Source: Phycisphaerales bacterium
GTDB taxonomy: Bacteria; Planctomycetota; Phycisphaerae; UBA1845; Fen-1342
Direction of reading: 5' to 3'
NCBI GenBank assembly: GCA_016716475.1
Contig: JADJWG010000002.1
Coordinates: 806,001-870,000 of the forward strand
Length of the DNA stretch: 64,000 nucleotides
Each line of letters starts with the position of its first letter. Position 1 is the first letter of the stretch. The notes under the pieces are model-generated. The model saw only the letters and a list, made by a program, of their open reading frames with translations, had not been told where the DNA came from and did not search any database. This document shows, piece by piece, positions 16,661 through 25,766 of this stretch. The translations under genes were made by a program, and so were the position numbers.

Positions 16661-19591
16661 ATGCCCGACTTCCCGCCATCTGATTCCCGCACCGGCACGT
16701 TCACCGGCACCCCTGGTGACGGAAGCACTCCCGCCGCGGACCGCCCACTGCATGAGCCCCTGCCAGCCACTGTAGTGAAGGTGCTACGCGACCGAGGAGT
16801 GGCGCCCGAAACGCTCGTAGCGAGCACCTGTACGGATATTGATCTGGTCGGCCGATACCGCGAGCTTTGGCTCGTCGTGACGGCGGATCGGCTGCTGGTC
16901 GTATCACACGACGAGGCGACCGCGGTTGACCTCGACATGGCGATTCGTGCTGCCGAGGAGTACCGCACTCAGGGGGGTGTCGGCGCGGGCTTGTTACAGG
17001 CGCGCGTCAATGGTTCCTGGGTAGATGTCTTGCGGTATAGCAACCGGCGGGCCTACCGGTTCGAAAAACTTGCCCGCCGGCTCGATCGCCATGCACAAGG
17101 CGAACCGCTGGAAGTACTTCCGGACGACGGTGTCGATCCGCGGCGCTGCCCGCGCTGCGGGTTGCTGCGAGAGGGGGGCGGTGGAGGGTGTCCGCGGTGC
17201 GTGAACCGCGGTGCGGTGCTGCTGCGCATGTGGGGATTGATGGGACCGTACCGCGGCGCGGCGACCGGCATGATGCTGCTGCTCGTCGTGGGCATCGCCC
17301 TGGACCTGGTCTCTCCGCAGCTCACCCGTTTCCTTGTAGATAACGTGCTGCCAGGCAGCCCCGCGGAAGCCGCCGCGCTCCAGGCGGCGCCGGGGCAGGC
17401 GGCTGCGAACATCCAGTTGCTGCTGCAGGTTGTGCTGATTCTGGCGACGGTGCAAGTTCTTCGGATGGGGGTGAACCTGATCAATGGGCGCCTCAGCAGC
17501 CGTATCGGCACGGCGATCACCTTTGATATGCGCGGGCGACTGGTTGGCCACCTGCAGCGGCTCTCCGTGGGCTACTACGACCGGCAGCAGGTGGGCTCGC
17601 TGGTCGGGCGGGTGGCGTATGACACGGAATCTCTGCACGGCTTCGTCCACCAGTTGACGGGCGGGTTCCTGCTGCAAGTTCTGATGCTGATCGGTGTCGG
17701 CATCATGATGTTTGTCACCGACTGGCGCCTGGCACTCTTCACCCTGATTCCGGCGCCCTTTGTCGTGACAGGTACGGTGATCTTTTGGCGACACATTTAT
17801 CCGCGGAACTACCGGGCCTGGGATTCTTCGAGCAAGCAGGCGGGACTGCTGGCGGGTCTGCTGAGCGGGATTCGCGTGGTGAAAGCTTTTGGGCAGGAGG
17901 ATCGCGAGTTCGAGCGCTTCGGGCGGGCCAGCCAGCGGTTGCGCGATACGCGCATGGGAGTCGAACTTGCCAGCGCCACCTTCAACCCGTCGATGGGAGT
18001 GATCTTCCAGTTGGGTGGCTGGATCGTGTGGTACGTCGGCGGGCGCGATGTGATCGGCGGACGGCTGACACTGGGCGAACTGATGGCGTTCTTCGGGTAC
18101 TTGTGGATGTTTTACGGCCCGCTGGCGACGCTGCCGCAGTTCACGAACTGGCTGACCACGTTCGTCACGCAAGCGCACCGCGTTTTCGAAATCCTCGACA
18201 CCCCGGCACAGATTCGCGAAGCGGAGCGGCCGATTCATCTCGCGGAGATGCGCGGCGAGATCGAATTCGACCGTGTTTCCTTCGGCTACCAGCGGCATAC
18301 ACCGGTGCTGCGCGACCTCAGTCTGACGATTCGCCCGGGTGAATTGCTGGGGGTGGTCGGGCACAGCGGCTCCGGTAAAACAACGCTGGTGAACCTGCTC
18401 TGCCGCTTCTACGACGTGGACGAGGGCTGCATCCGCATCGACGGCGTGGACGTACGCGAATTGGCTCGTGAGGACCTGCACGGCCGGGTTGGGGTCGTGT
18501 TGCAGGAACCGTTTCTCTTTCGCGGCAGTGTCTGGGACAATCTGGCTTACGGCCGGCCCGGCGCCACACCCGAGGAAGTCATTGCCGCGACACGGGCCGC
18601 GAACGCCCACGACTTCATCCTCCGTCAGGCCCATGCCTACGACACATGGGTCGGCGAGCGCGGGGCGGGCCTGAGCGGCGGCGAGCGCCAGCGCGTCGGC
18701 ATTGCCCGTGTGCTGCTGATCGACCCGCGTATTCTTGTCCTGGATGAGGCCACCAGCAGTGTGGATACGGAGAGTGAAGCCGCGATTCAGGCCGCCCTGG
18801 CCGAGGTCGTGCGCGGCCGAACCACGATTGCCATCGCGCATCGTCTGAGCACACTGCGGCATGCACACCGAATCATCGTGATGGATGCCGGCCGCATTCT
18901 GGAGAGCGGCACGCACGCCGAGCTGCTGGCCCAGGACGGCACCTATGCCCGGATGGTTCGGATGCAACAGGGGGTTTCGACCGGTGGCAGCGTGGATGCG
19001 CTGCATGTTCAGTTACAGGCCGAGCGCGCCGCGCAGCAGGCCGCGGAGGAAATCACGCGGGGCTCATTGCCACCGCTCCGCGGCCATGAGCCGCGCTGGC
19101 TCACGCCCGACGTGGCCCGCGTTCATCTCGGCACCTACGAAACGCTGCATGTTACAATCCGCGACGAGCGCATCTATGGCGGGGTGTTTGCACTGCGCTG
19201 CCTGCCGGTACGCTACCCAGCGGAGTTCATCTCCCTGCGGTATCCGCAACCTGACGGCCACGATGTCGAAGTCGGCCTGATCCGACGGCTGGAGGATTGG
19301 CCGGTAGACGCCCAGCGCTTGATCCGGGCCTCGCTGACGCGGCGTTACTTCGTGCACACCATCGAGGCCCTGCACCGCATCGAGCTTGCGAACAATTACC
19401 TCACATTCGATGTGGACACCGACCTCGGACCCCAGCGTTTTACGATGCGCTGGCAGACTGACCGCGCGCTGGAGTATGGCTCTAACGGTCGCATGCTCTT
19501 GGATACGGACGAGAATCGCTACCTGATCCCCGATGTCATGAAACTCCCGACACACGAGCGGCATCTGTTCCAGCGCTACATCTACTGGTAG
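16661..19591 (+). CDS. ABC exporter (TMD-ABC half-transporter) with N-terminal PH-like/zinc-ribbon region and C-terminal DUF1854
   Basis: 976 residues. Residues ~35-150 look like a small beta domain (LVGRYRELWLVVTADRLLVV). C163/C166 and C177/C180 form a zinc ribbon (CPRCG and CPRC). A type IV exporter membrane domain follows, with six helices and FGQEDREFERF. Then comes a full nucleotide-binding domain: Walker A GHSGSGKTTL, Q-loop VVLQEPFLFRG, signature LSGGERQRVGIARVLL, Walker B ILVLDEATSSVD and IAHRLSTL. The last ~150 residues match DUF1854 (YGGVFALRCLPVRYP, YPQPDGHDVEVGLIRRLEDW). ABC proteins associated with DUF1854 are annotated near cyanophycin genes in other bacteria. No cyanophycin gene is seen here, so the substrate is unknown. 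Confidence 0.9.
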   Translation: MPDFPPSDSRTGTFTGTPGDGSTPAADRPLHEPLPATVVKVLRDRGVAPETLVASTCTDIDLVGRYRELWLVVTADRLLVVSHDEATAVDLDMAIRAAEEYRTQGGVGAGLLQARVNGSWVDVLRYSNRRAYRFEKLARRLDRHAQGEPLEVLPDDGVDPRRCPRCGLLREGGGGGCPRCVNRGAVLLRMWGLMGPYRGAATGMMLLLVVGIALDLVSPQLTRFLVDNVLPGSPAEAAALQAAPGQAAANIQLLLQVVLILATVQVLRMGVNLINGRLSSRIGTAITFDMRGRLVGHLQRLSVGYYDRQQVGSLVGRVAYDTESLHGFVHQLTGGFLLQVLMLIGVGIMMFVTDWRLALFTLIPAPFVVTGTVIFWRHIYPRNYRAWDSSSKQAGLLAGLLSGIRVVKAFGQEDREFERFGRASQRLRDTRMGVELASATFNPSMGVIFQLGGWIVWYVGGRDVIGGRLTLGELMAFFGYLWMFYGPLATLPQFTNWLTTFVTQAHRVFEILDTPAQIREAERPIHLAEMRGEIEFDRVSFGYQRHTPVLRDLSLTIRPGELLGVVGHSGSGKTTLVNLLCRFYDVDEGCIRIDGVDVRELAREDLHGRVGVVLQEPFLFRGSVWDNLAYGRPGATPEEVIAATRAANAHDFILRQAHAYDTWVGERGAGLSGGERQRVGIARVLLIDPRILVLDEATSSVDTESEAAIQAALAEVVRGRTTIAIAHRLSTLRHAHRIIVMDAGRILESGTHAELLAQDGTYARMVRMQQGVSTGGSVDALHVQLQAERAAQQAAEEITRGSLPPLRGHEPRWLTPDVARVHLGTYETLHVTIRDERIYGGVFALRCLPVRYPAEFISLRYPQPDGHDVEVGLIRRLEDWPVDAQRLIRASLTRRYFVHTIEALHRIELANNYLTFDVDTDLGPQRFTMRWQTDRALEYGSNGRMLLDTDENRYLIPDVMKLPTHERHLFQRYIYW

Positions 19592-19610
19592 GGGGGCGCA
19601 AGCGACGCGT

Positions 19611-20753
19611 TCAGAGAAAAGCGGCCATGATCCGATCGCCGACCAGTCGGCCACGGCGGGTTAAGCGGAAGCCGCGCTCATCGGCTTCGAGCAGTCCATC
19701 ATCCAGCAGGGGGGCCATTTCGGCGGCGAACCACGCCTGGGGATCGCGTCCGAACCGCTCCATGAACAGGGCCTGATCCACACCGGCCACAAGGCGCAGT
19801 CCAAGCATGATCGTCTCACGGGCCCGCTGCTCCGTCGACAAAGTCTCTTCCGACTCCCGAACGGTGGTTCCCGCCTGAATGGCGGCCACGTAGCGCGCTG
19901 TGTCGGGCACGTTCTTGTAGCGTACGTCGTCGAGGTATCCGGCGGCTGACGGACCCAGGCCGAGGTACGGCTGATTGCGCCAGTACCGTAGGTTGTGGCG
20001 ACACTCGGCCCCGGGCCGGGCGAAATTGCTGATTTCATACTGGGGCAGGCCGGCCAGCGCCAGCGCATCCATGGTGTACTCGTACAGGTCGGCTTCGAGA
20101 TCCTCGTCCATCCGCTGAATGCGGCCGAGTTCGAGTCGCGCGCGGAGCGGCGTCTGGGGCTCGTAGGTCAGGCCATAGCAGGAGAGGTGTTCCGGGCCAA
20201 GGTCCAGGGCGGCCGCCAGACTTCCTTGCCAAGCGGCGAGTGTTTGGCCGGGCACGCCGAAGATGAGGTCGAGACTGAGGTGCGGCAGGCCGGCGGCCCG
20301 GCAGATCTCGAGGGTACGGGGTACGTCGTCGGGGTTATGACGCCGGTCCAGAATCCGCAAGTCGCCCGGGTCGAAGGACTGTGCGCCGAGAGAGACGCGG
20401 TTCACACCCGCAGCGCGCAAGGCGGCGGCTTTCTCAGGGGTCACTGTGGCGGGGTTCGCCTCGACAGTGAACTCGAGTTCATCTTCGGTACCGGCATGAC
20501 GACGCAAGGCGACCAGCAGACGGTACAGGTCAGTGGTGGCGAGAATCGTCGGGGTGCCTCCGCCGACAAAGATTGTGTCGAACCGCCATGCGCGGCCGCG
20601 ACCGGCGGACTCCAGTTCGCACAAAAGGGCGTCGACGAGCGGGCCCCCCTGCTGGGGGTCGTAGACGTCTCGGTAGAAGTCACAGTAGCCGCAAATGGTG
20701 CGGCAAAAGGGGACGTGGACATAGAGGGAGTGGCAAGCGGTGGTCGTTGTCAT
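19611..20753 (-). CDS. hemW: Radical SAM heme chaperone HemW-like protein
   Basis: 380 residues from MTTTTACHSLYVHVPFC. The frame is open upstream, but that part runs antisense through the FHA gene. The radical SAM cluster motif is CRTICGYCDF (CxxxCxxC), followed by FVGGGTPTIL, VEANPATVTPEK, NRVSLGAQSFD, the HemN/HemW signature LIFGVPGQTLAAW and YEISNFARPGAECRHNLRYW. The length matches HemW (~380) rather than HemN (~450), so a heme-trafficking role is more likely than coproporphyrinogen oxidation, though older annotations use the latter name. It is convergent with the ABC gene and divergent from the FHA gene. Confidence 0.93.
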   Translation of the reverse strand: MTTTTACHSLYVHVPFCRTICGYCDFYRDVYDPQQGGPLVDALLCELESAGRGRAWRFDTIFVGGGTPTILATTDLYRLLVALRRHAGTEDELEFTVEANPATVTPEKAAALRAAGVNRVSLGAQSFDPGDLRILDRRHNPDDVPRTLEICRAAGLPHLSLDLIFGVPGQTLAAWQGSLAAALDLGPEHLSCYGLTYEPQTPLRARLELGRIQRMDEDLEADLYEYTMDALALAGLPQYEISNFARPGAECRHNLRYWRNQPYLGLGPSAAGYLDDVRYKNVPDTARYVAAIQAGTTVRESEETLSTEQRARETIMLGLRLVAGVDQALFMERFGRDPQAWFAAEMAPLLDDGLLEADERGFRLTRRGRLVGDRIMAAFL

Positions 20754-20888
20754 GCTTGAAGCTTTCGCGTAGCATACTTGGCACCAATCGTGCCTCGGGA
20801 TGATAGGCGACAGTTTCCTCAGCGGATGGCGTGACCGGGGATCCTGGCACGCCGGCCTATCCGAGTCGTGGGAGCGTAGAGGGCGTCG

Positions 20889-21344
20889 GTGATGAAGGTC
20901 GTCTTGGTCATGTTCAAGGGTACGGAGCGCCGTGAGTTTCCGATTACGGCGCTGGAAACCGTACTGGGACGGCGGCAGGATTGCGGTCTCCGGATCCCCA
21001 CCAAAGACGTCTCGCGGCAACACTGTGCACTGGTCGTGGATGGACAAAAGATCTCCATCAAAGACCTCGGCAGTTCCAACGGCACGTATGTCAATGGAAA
21101 ACGCGTGGCGGAGCACGATCTTGCGGCGGGAGATCGGCTTCGGCTCGGACCTGTGACGTTCATGCTCCAGGTGGACGGGAAGCCCGCGAACATCAAGCCG
21201 AGTGATCTGAAGGCGGCGGCGGCACCACCAGACACGGAACCGTCCCTGGGCGGCGATGACGAAGAAACCTTCGAGATTTCCGATGCCGATTTCGATATCG
21301 ACGCCGTCTTTGACGATCTCGATGACGAGAAGGACATGCCCTGA
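20889..21344 (+). CDS. FHA-domain protein with acidic tail
   Basis: 151 residues; the start is GTG 20889 or ATG 20892. Residues ~1-95 are a forkhead-associated domain with the conserved phosphothreonine-binding set: GRRQDCGLRIPTKDVSRQHC and KDLGSSNGTYVNGKRV. The last ~45 residues are strongly acidic (DDEETFEISDADFDIDAVFD), likely disordered. It should bind a phosphothreonine on a partner protein, in a Ser/Thr kinase pathway; no kinase is in the window. The next gene starts about 50 bp downstream on the same strand. Confidence 0.93.
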   Translation: MMKVVLVMFKGTERREFPITALETVLGRRQDCGLRIPTKDVSRQHCALVVDGQKISIKDLGSSNGTYVNGKRVAEHDLAAGDRLRLGPVTFMLQVDGKPANIKPSDLKAAAAPPDTEPSLGGDDEETFEISDADFDIDAVFDDLDDEKDMP

Positions 21345-21396
21345 GCGGGTTCTGTGAGGTTTGCGGCCAAGAGTGGCAGGGCCGTTGAGGGTCAGC

Positions 21397-22101
21397 ATGG
21401 TCGCGGCCGGCAGTCCCGGAAAGGGTAGGCGCAGGGGGTGGCGTGCGGCCCTCACGGCAGGGGGGCTCATACTGCTGAGTGGCCCTCTTGTCCTGTTGCT
21501 GGGTGCGACATGGCGGCCGAGCTGGTATCGCCCCGCCTCAGTGGACCATGTGCTGCTGCGCACCGACAAAGCTGCCCTCTTTCAGGTACAGGATGAGATC
21601 AGCGCGCACCTCAATGCCGAAGAGCCGTTAGTGGTCGAACTGCATGCGGCACAACTCAACCGGTGGCTGGCCGCAGAAGGCGTCTGGCGGGAACTGGGTG
21701 CGCCGGCCGGTCCGCTTGAGCAGCCCTTCGTCGAACTGGATTCAGCCGGTGTTCGGATCGGTGGGCTCGTACGCTGGGGCTCTGTGGCCGCCGTTGTAAG
21801 CGTACGCGCCACCCTTCGGGCCGAGGGTGATGAACTCCGCTGCGGCATCGACGAGGTCCGGCTGGGGGCGTGGCCGGTTGCCAGGAGTTGGTGGCAAGGG
21901 TGGGCGGAGCGGGCCACCCGGCGCCTGGCGGGCCATTGGGAGGGTGTGGATTTCGTGCACGACAACCGGTTTCTCTGGGAGAATGGTCGCCGGCCTTACC
22001 AAATAGAACACGTCGAGTTTGGCGACGGAGTTGTGCGTGCGAGGATCACGCCGGTGCGGCTCGGGTTCGTACCACGCGCGCATGAGGCCGGTACCCCATG
22101 A
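21397..22101 (+). CDS. Membrane-anchored hypothetical protein
   Basis: About 234 residues from ATG 21397 (MVAAGSPGKG), preceded by GAGGG; a TTG at 21361 is an alternative. A basic N-terminus (GKGRRRGWR) precedes one membrane helix (AALTAGGLILLSGPLVLLLGA), so the bulk is probably periplasmic. The rest has a beta-rich pattern with NRWLAAEG and VSVRATLRAEGDELRCGIDE, reminiscent of small lipid- or ligand-binding anchored domains, but I cannot name a family. It lies between the FHA gene and aroA on the same strand. Confidence 0.75.
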   Translation: MVAAGSPGKGRRRGWRAALTAGGLILLSGPLVLLLGATWRPSWYRPASVDHVLLRTDKAALFQVQDEISAHLNAEEPLVVELHAAQLNRWLAAEGVWRELGAPAGPLEQPFVELDSAGVRIGGLVRWGSVAAVVSVRATLRAEGDELRCGIDEVRLGAWPVARSWWQGWAERATRRLAGHWEGVDFVHDNRFLWENGRRPYQIEHVEFGDGVVRARITPVRLGFVPRAHEAGTP

Positions 22102-22194
22102 GACAGAGGTACCATTCGAAACCGATTCGTCAGGACACCTTGAGTGCTGTGGGGACGTGCAATCGGCGGGTATCACCCGCGTGAGGCGACCGGC

Positions 22195-23502
22195 GTGGCG
22201 ATCAGATATACAGAAACTGCTGCGCATATCAGCCCGGCGGGTATTGCACGGGGGGTGGCGCGGTTACCAGGATCGAAAAGTCTTACGAATCGCCTGTTGG
22301 CCTGCACAGCGCTGGCGAACGGTACCAGTAACCTAATCGGTGTATCGCTCTCCGATGATGCGTGGGCCATGATTCGCGGCCTCGCCGCGCTAGGTGTACG
22401 TGTTTCGGTGGACGATGGGGCTGGCGTGCTGCATGTGGCCGGCACCGGGGGGGTGCTGGTATCGGACGATGTCGAAATCGACGTCGGGCACGCCGGAACC
22501 GCGATGCGTTTCCTGACAGCGGTGGCGTGCCTCGGATACGGGCAACGGCACCTCGACGGCTCGCCGCGCATGCGGCAGCGACCGATCGGTGCTCTCGTGG
22601 AGGCCTTGCAAAAGATCGGGGCACGGATTGGCTATGCGGGCGAAGAGGGCTACCCACCACTGGACCTCTACGCGCAGGGACTGAGCGGGGGGGAGGTGCT
22701 ATTCACCGCGCCCCCCTCGAGCCAGTTCCTGAGCGCCATGCTCATGGTGGCACCTTGTGCCGCAGGGGATGTGCTGCTTGCGGTTGACGGTGTGCTGCCG
22801 AGCCGACCCTACGCGGAGATGACACTCGCCATAATGCGGGACCTCGGGGTCGAGGTGCTGGCTGGTGAAGAGCCACGTTTTATCGTACCAGCCCCGCAAA
22901 GCTACCGGCCTGGGACTTACAACGTCGAGCCGGATGCCAGTGCGGCCACGTACATGTGGGCAGCCGCGGCCCTGACAGGCGGCCGCGTGCTCGTGCGCGG
23001 GTTGACCCGCGCAAGTCGACAAGGCGACGTGGGTTTTGTGGATGTGCTTGCGGCGATGGGCTGCGAGGTTACAGAAGTGCCTGAGGGCATTGAGGTCGCG
23101 GCACCGGCGGATGGGCGGCTGCAGGGCGTGCGGGTGGATCTGAACCTGATGCCGGACACGGTACAGACGCTCGCGGTAATGGCCCTGTTCGCCGAGGGGG
23201 CGACGGAAGTACACAACGTCGCGAACCTGCGGGTGAAAGAAACGGATCGCCTGGCCGCCTTGGCGACAGAGCTCGGCAAGCTTGGTGCCCGTGTGGAGGT
23301 ACGGGCGGACGGCCTGACGATCCATCCGCCGTCCGCGGTCCGCGCGTCCGAGATTTCAACGTATGACGATCATCGTATGGCCATGAGTTTCGCGCTAGCT
23401 GGTCTGCGCGTGGAAGGCGTTGTGATACACGACCCGGGTTGTGTGTCGAAGAGCTTTCCAGGGTATTTTGAAGCATTGGAGGGTTTGTTTGTGGCGCGGT
23501 AG
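22195..23502 (+). CDS. aroA: 3-phosphoshikimate 1-carboxyvinyltransferase (EPSP synthase)
   Basis: About 435 residues from GTG 22195 (VAIRYTETAAHISP), preceded by GAGG; a GTG at 22144 would add 17 residues unlike the family. It joins PEP to shikimate-3-phosphate on the way to chorismate. Motifs: LPGSKSLTNRLL (S3P binding), GHAGTAMRFLTA (PEP-binding loop), PPSSQFLSAMLM, NLRVKETDRLAALATEL and YDDHRMAMSFAL. GHAGTAMR has His where class I enzymes have Asn (NAGTAMR), so the glyphosate class cannot be assigned from this motif. Confidence 0.96.
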   Translation: MAIRYTETAAHISPAGIARGVARLPGSKSLTNRLLACTALANGTSNLIGVSLSDDAWAMIRGLAALGVRVSVDDGAGVLHVAGTGGVLVSDDVEIDVGHAGTAMRFLTAVACLGYGQRHLDGSPRMRQRPIGALVEALQKIGARIGYAGEEGYPPLDLYAQGLSGGEVLFTAPPSSQFLSAMLMVAPCAAGDVLLAVDGVLPSRPYAEMTLAIMRDLGVEVLAGEEPRFIVPAPQSYRPGTYNVEPDASAATYMWAAAALTGGRVLVRGLTRASRQGDVGFVDVLAAMGCEVTEVPEGIEVAAPADGRLQGVRVDLNLMPDTVQTLAVMALFAEGATEVHNVANLRVKETDRLAALATELGKLGARVEVRADGLTIHPPSAVRASEISTYDDHRMAMSFALAGLRVEGVVIHDPGCVSKSFPGYFEALEGLFVAR

Positions 23503-23573
23503 CCAAGCCCCCTCCACGCGTCGGAGTAGCGCGATACCCCTCCGTCGTGCAGGCGCACGGATCGGCCGGGGGG

Positions 23574-23603
23574 TTTACAGGCGCCGCCGGCCGTAGGTAT
23601 ACT
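23574..23603 (+). promoter_or_regulatory. rpsA promoter
   Basis: TTTACA (23574-23579) and TATACT (23598-23603) are 18 bases apart, a good sigma-70-type promoter. A start near 23610 gives a leader of about 130 bases before rpsA. In that leader CGAGGCG (23644-23650) and CGCCTCG (23692-23698) are perfect complements and could close a long-range stem. Confidence 0.65.
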
Positions 23604-23739
23604 CACCGATCCTGTGCTTCAGGCGGCTCCGGATGGCCCGGGGCGAGGCGCAAGTGTGCCCTTACCGTTCCCCCCCTCTATCTAGAAATGCCGCCTCGCA
23701 CACCGGGCACGGTGCGCCGCGGACCCGAGGACGCGTCTG

Positions 23740-25503
23740 ATGCTGGATCCCGCTCTGTGGAAAGAGATTGACGTTTCGGAGGCCGACCTGGATGCCGAGT
23801 TTCAGAAGGCGTTCGGCCAATCATTGAATGAAGAACTGCTCGAGAATGCCGTCGGCAACCAGTCTGGTGTGGGGCTCGACTTCAACTCGATCCTGAAGGC
23901 GCGGATCGTCGCCCTGTCGGGGAATGAGGCCGTGCTTGACATCGGCCTCAAGAGTGAAGGCATTGTCGGAATCGACGAGTGGGACAATCCCGCGGAAGTC
24001 CAGATTGGGGCCGAGGTCGAGGTGCTCGTCGAGGATATCGACGAAACCGGCATGATCATCGTCTCCAAGCGGCGCGCGGACCGAATCCTCAACTGGCGCC
24101 GCATCGTCGAGACGACCCACGAAGGTGACGTCGTCAAGGGACGTGTATTGAAGAAGATCAAGGGCGGATTGCTGGTTGATATCGGCGTACCTGTTTTCCT
24201 TCCGGCATCGCAGGTCGACATCCGTCGGCCGGCGGACGTCGGGGAGTACCTCGGCCAGGAGATTGAGGCCAAGATCCTCAAGATCGACACCGAACGGCGG
24301 AACATCGTCATCTCGCGCCGCAAGCTGATCGAGGAGGAGCGCACCAAGGCCAAGTCGAAGCTGCTTGAAGAAATCGCGATCGGCCAACTGCGCACCGGTG
24401 TCGTGAAAAACATCGCTGACTTCGGCGCGTTTGTCGACCTCGGCGGCATCGACGGCCTGCTGCACATCACCGACATGTCGTGGGATCGGATTGACCATCC
24501 CAGCCACATGGTCAAGGTGGACGAAGAGATCGAGGTCAAGATCCTCTCGATCGACCGAGACAAAGAAAAGATCGCGCTGGGGCTGAAGCAGAAACAGGAG
24601 AATCCGTGGGAGAAGGTCGCCGAGCGGTACCCGGTCGGCGTGCATATCTCGGGTGAAGTCGTCAACATCATGAACTACGGCGCCTTCGTGAAGCTCGAGC
24701 CGGGCATCGAGGGGCTGGTCCATATCTCCGAGATGAGCTGGACACGGCGCATCAACCATCCGTCCGAGGTTGTGAATGTCGGCGACAAGGTCGAGGTGGT
24801 GGTCCTCGAGGTCGACAAGGACAAGCAGGAGATCTCGCTCGGCATGAAGCAGACCGAGATCAATCCCTGGACGACCGTGGCGCAGAAGTACCCGACGGGT
24901 ACCGTGGTCGAGGGCATGGTGCGCAATCTCACCAACTACGGTGCTTTCGTCGAGATCGAGGAAGGCATCGACGGCCTGCTGCATGTTTCTGACATGAGCT
25001 GGACGAAGAAGGTCAGCCACCCGTCCGAGGTTGTGAAGAAGAGTGACCGGGTGCGCTGCGTGGTGCTGAGTGTGGACCAGGAGAAAATGCGGATCGGGCT
25101 CGGCCTCAAGCAGATGACCGAAGATCCGTGGCTGCGGGCCGTCCCTGATCGCTATCAGCCGGGCATGGTCGTTCGTGGAAAGGTCACCAAGATCACGAAT
25201 TTCGGTGTATTCGTCGAGCTGGAGCCGGAGCTCGAGGGGCTGCTGCACGTCTCCGAGCTGGCCGACCACAAGGTCGAGAACCCGCAGGACGAGGTGCAGA
25301 TCGGCGACGAGGTCGATGTGAAGATCCTGCGCGTCGATACGCTCGAGCGGAAGATCGGCCTTTCGAAGAAGCGCGCCGAATGGGCCACCGACGATACCAC
25401 CGCCACCGCGGACGACCAGCGGCGCGACCGAAAGGAGCGGCGCGGCGGTCTTGGTGACGAGTTCGGCGGCGGTTTTGGAGATCTGCTCGGCCGACGCGAG
25501 TAG
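23740..25503 (+). CDS. rpsA: 30S ribosomal protein S1
   Basis: 587 residues with six S1 (OB-fold) domains in order: LKARIVALSGNEAVLDIGL, VVKGRVLKKIKGGLLVDIGV, LRTGVVKNIADFGAFVDLGG, HISGEVVNIMNYGAFVKLEP, VVEGMVRNLTNYGAFVEIEE and VVRGKVTKITNFGVFVELEP. Domains 3-6 are the closely similar mRNA-binding set. This matches full-length proteobacterial-type S1 (about 560 residues) rather than the short Gram-positive form. The C-terminal 45 residues are charged and rich in Gly/Arg/Asp. It brings mRNA to the 30S subunit. It is transcribed alone, with its own promoter and terminator, and S1 commonly represses its own translation. Confidence 0.97.
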   Translation: MLDPALWKEIDVSEADLDAEFQKAFGQSLNEELLENAVGNQSGVGLDFNSILKARIVALSGNEAVLDIGLKSEGIVGIDEWDNPAEVQIGAEVEVLVEDIDETGMIIVSKRRADRILNWRRIVETTHEGDVVKGRVLKKIKGGLLVDIGVPVFLPASQVDIRRPADVGEYLGQEIEAKILKIDTERRNIVISRRKLIEEERTKAKSKLLEEIAIGQLRTGVVKNIADFGAFVDLGGIDGLLHITDMSWDRIDHPSHMVKVDEEIEVKILSIDRDKEKIALGLKQKQENPWEKVAERYPVGVHISGEVVNIMNYGAFVKLEPGIEGLVHISEMSWTRRINHPSEVVNVGDKVEVVVLEVDKDKQEISLGMKQTEINPWTTVAQKYPTGTVVEGMVRNLTNYGAFVEIEEGIDGLLHVSDMSWTKKVSHPSEVVKKSDRVRCVVLSVDQEKMRIGLGLKQMTEDPWLRAVPDRYQPGMVVRGKVTKITNFGVFVELEPELEGLLHVSELADHKVENPQDEVQIGDEVDVKILRVDTLERKIGLSKKRAEWATDDTTATADDQRRDRKERRGGLGDEFGGGFGDLLGRRE

Positions 25504-25532
25504 TCACCAGCCACGAGGATCCGACTGAATTC

Positions 25533-25576
25533 CGGCCGCGCCTTTTACGCAAGTGAAAGGTGCGGCCGTCTTGTTT
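25533..25576 (+). terminator. rpsA terminator
   Basis: GGCCGCGCCTTT (25534-25545) pairs with AAAGGTGCGGCC (25556-25567) over 12 bp with one G-T pair, around a 10-base loop. GTCTTGTTT follows. It begins about 30 bp after the rpsA stop codon. Confidence 0.85.
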
Positions 25577-25684
25577 GAACATCCGCCGCACGGAGCGGCG
25601 CCTAGCGCAACCCCGTTATGACCGGAGTCGCCGCGCCGCGCTCGCCGTCCGCCGGCAATGTGACCGCGCGCGGTCGTCATCATG

Positions 25685-25712
25685 TTGCATGCGCGCGGCG
25701 GGGCGTTATCGT
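25685..25712 (+). promoter_or_regulatory. Possible sulfatase promoter
   Basis: TTGCAT (25685-25690) and TATCGT (25707-25712) are 16 bases apart and about 55 bases before the sulfatase ATG. The -35 is the same hexamer as in the his promoter. The -10 is only a fair match. Confidence 0.4.
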
Positions 25713-25766
25713 ACCGGCGTCACTGGCTACTCTGCGCTGCCCCCATGCACATCAAGGAGATTCACC

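Noticed and set aside
16994..19006. 670-codon open frame antisense to the ABC exporter
   Set aside because: The opposite strand encodes a complete exporter with all motifs; the antisense translation has no domain and is Gln/His/Arg-rich.
23821..25269. 482-codon open frame antisense to rpsA
   Set aside because: It mirrors the S1 repeats on the other strand, is rich in Asp/His/Leu by codon reflection, and has no ribosome site; GC-rich genes commonly have long antisense frames.
25560..25766. N-terminal extension of the sulfatase to 25560
   Set aside because: The extra ~69 residues are Arg/Cys-rich and include the rpsA terminator; ATG 25767 has AAGGAGA and starts a signal peptide.
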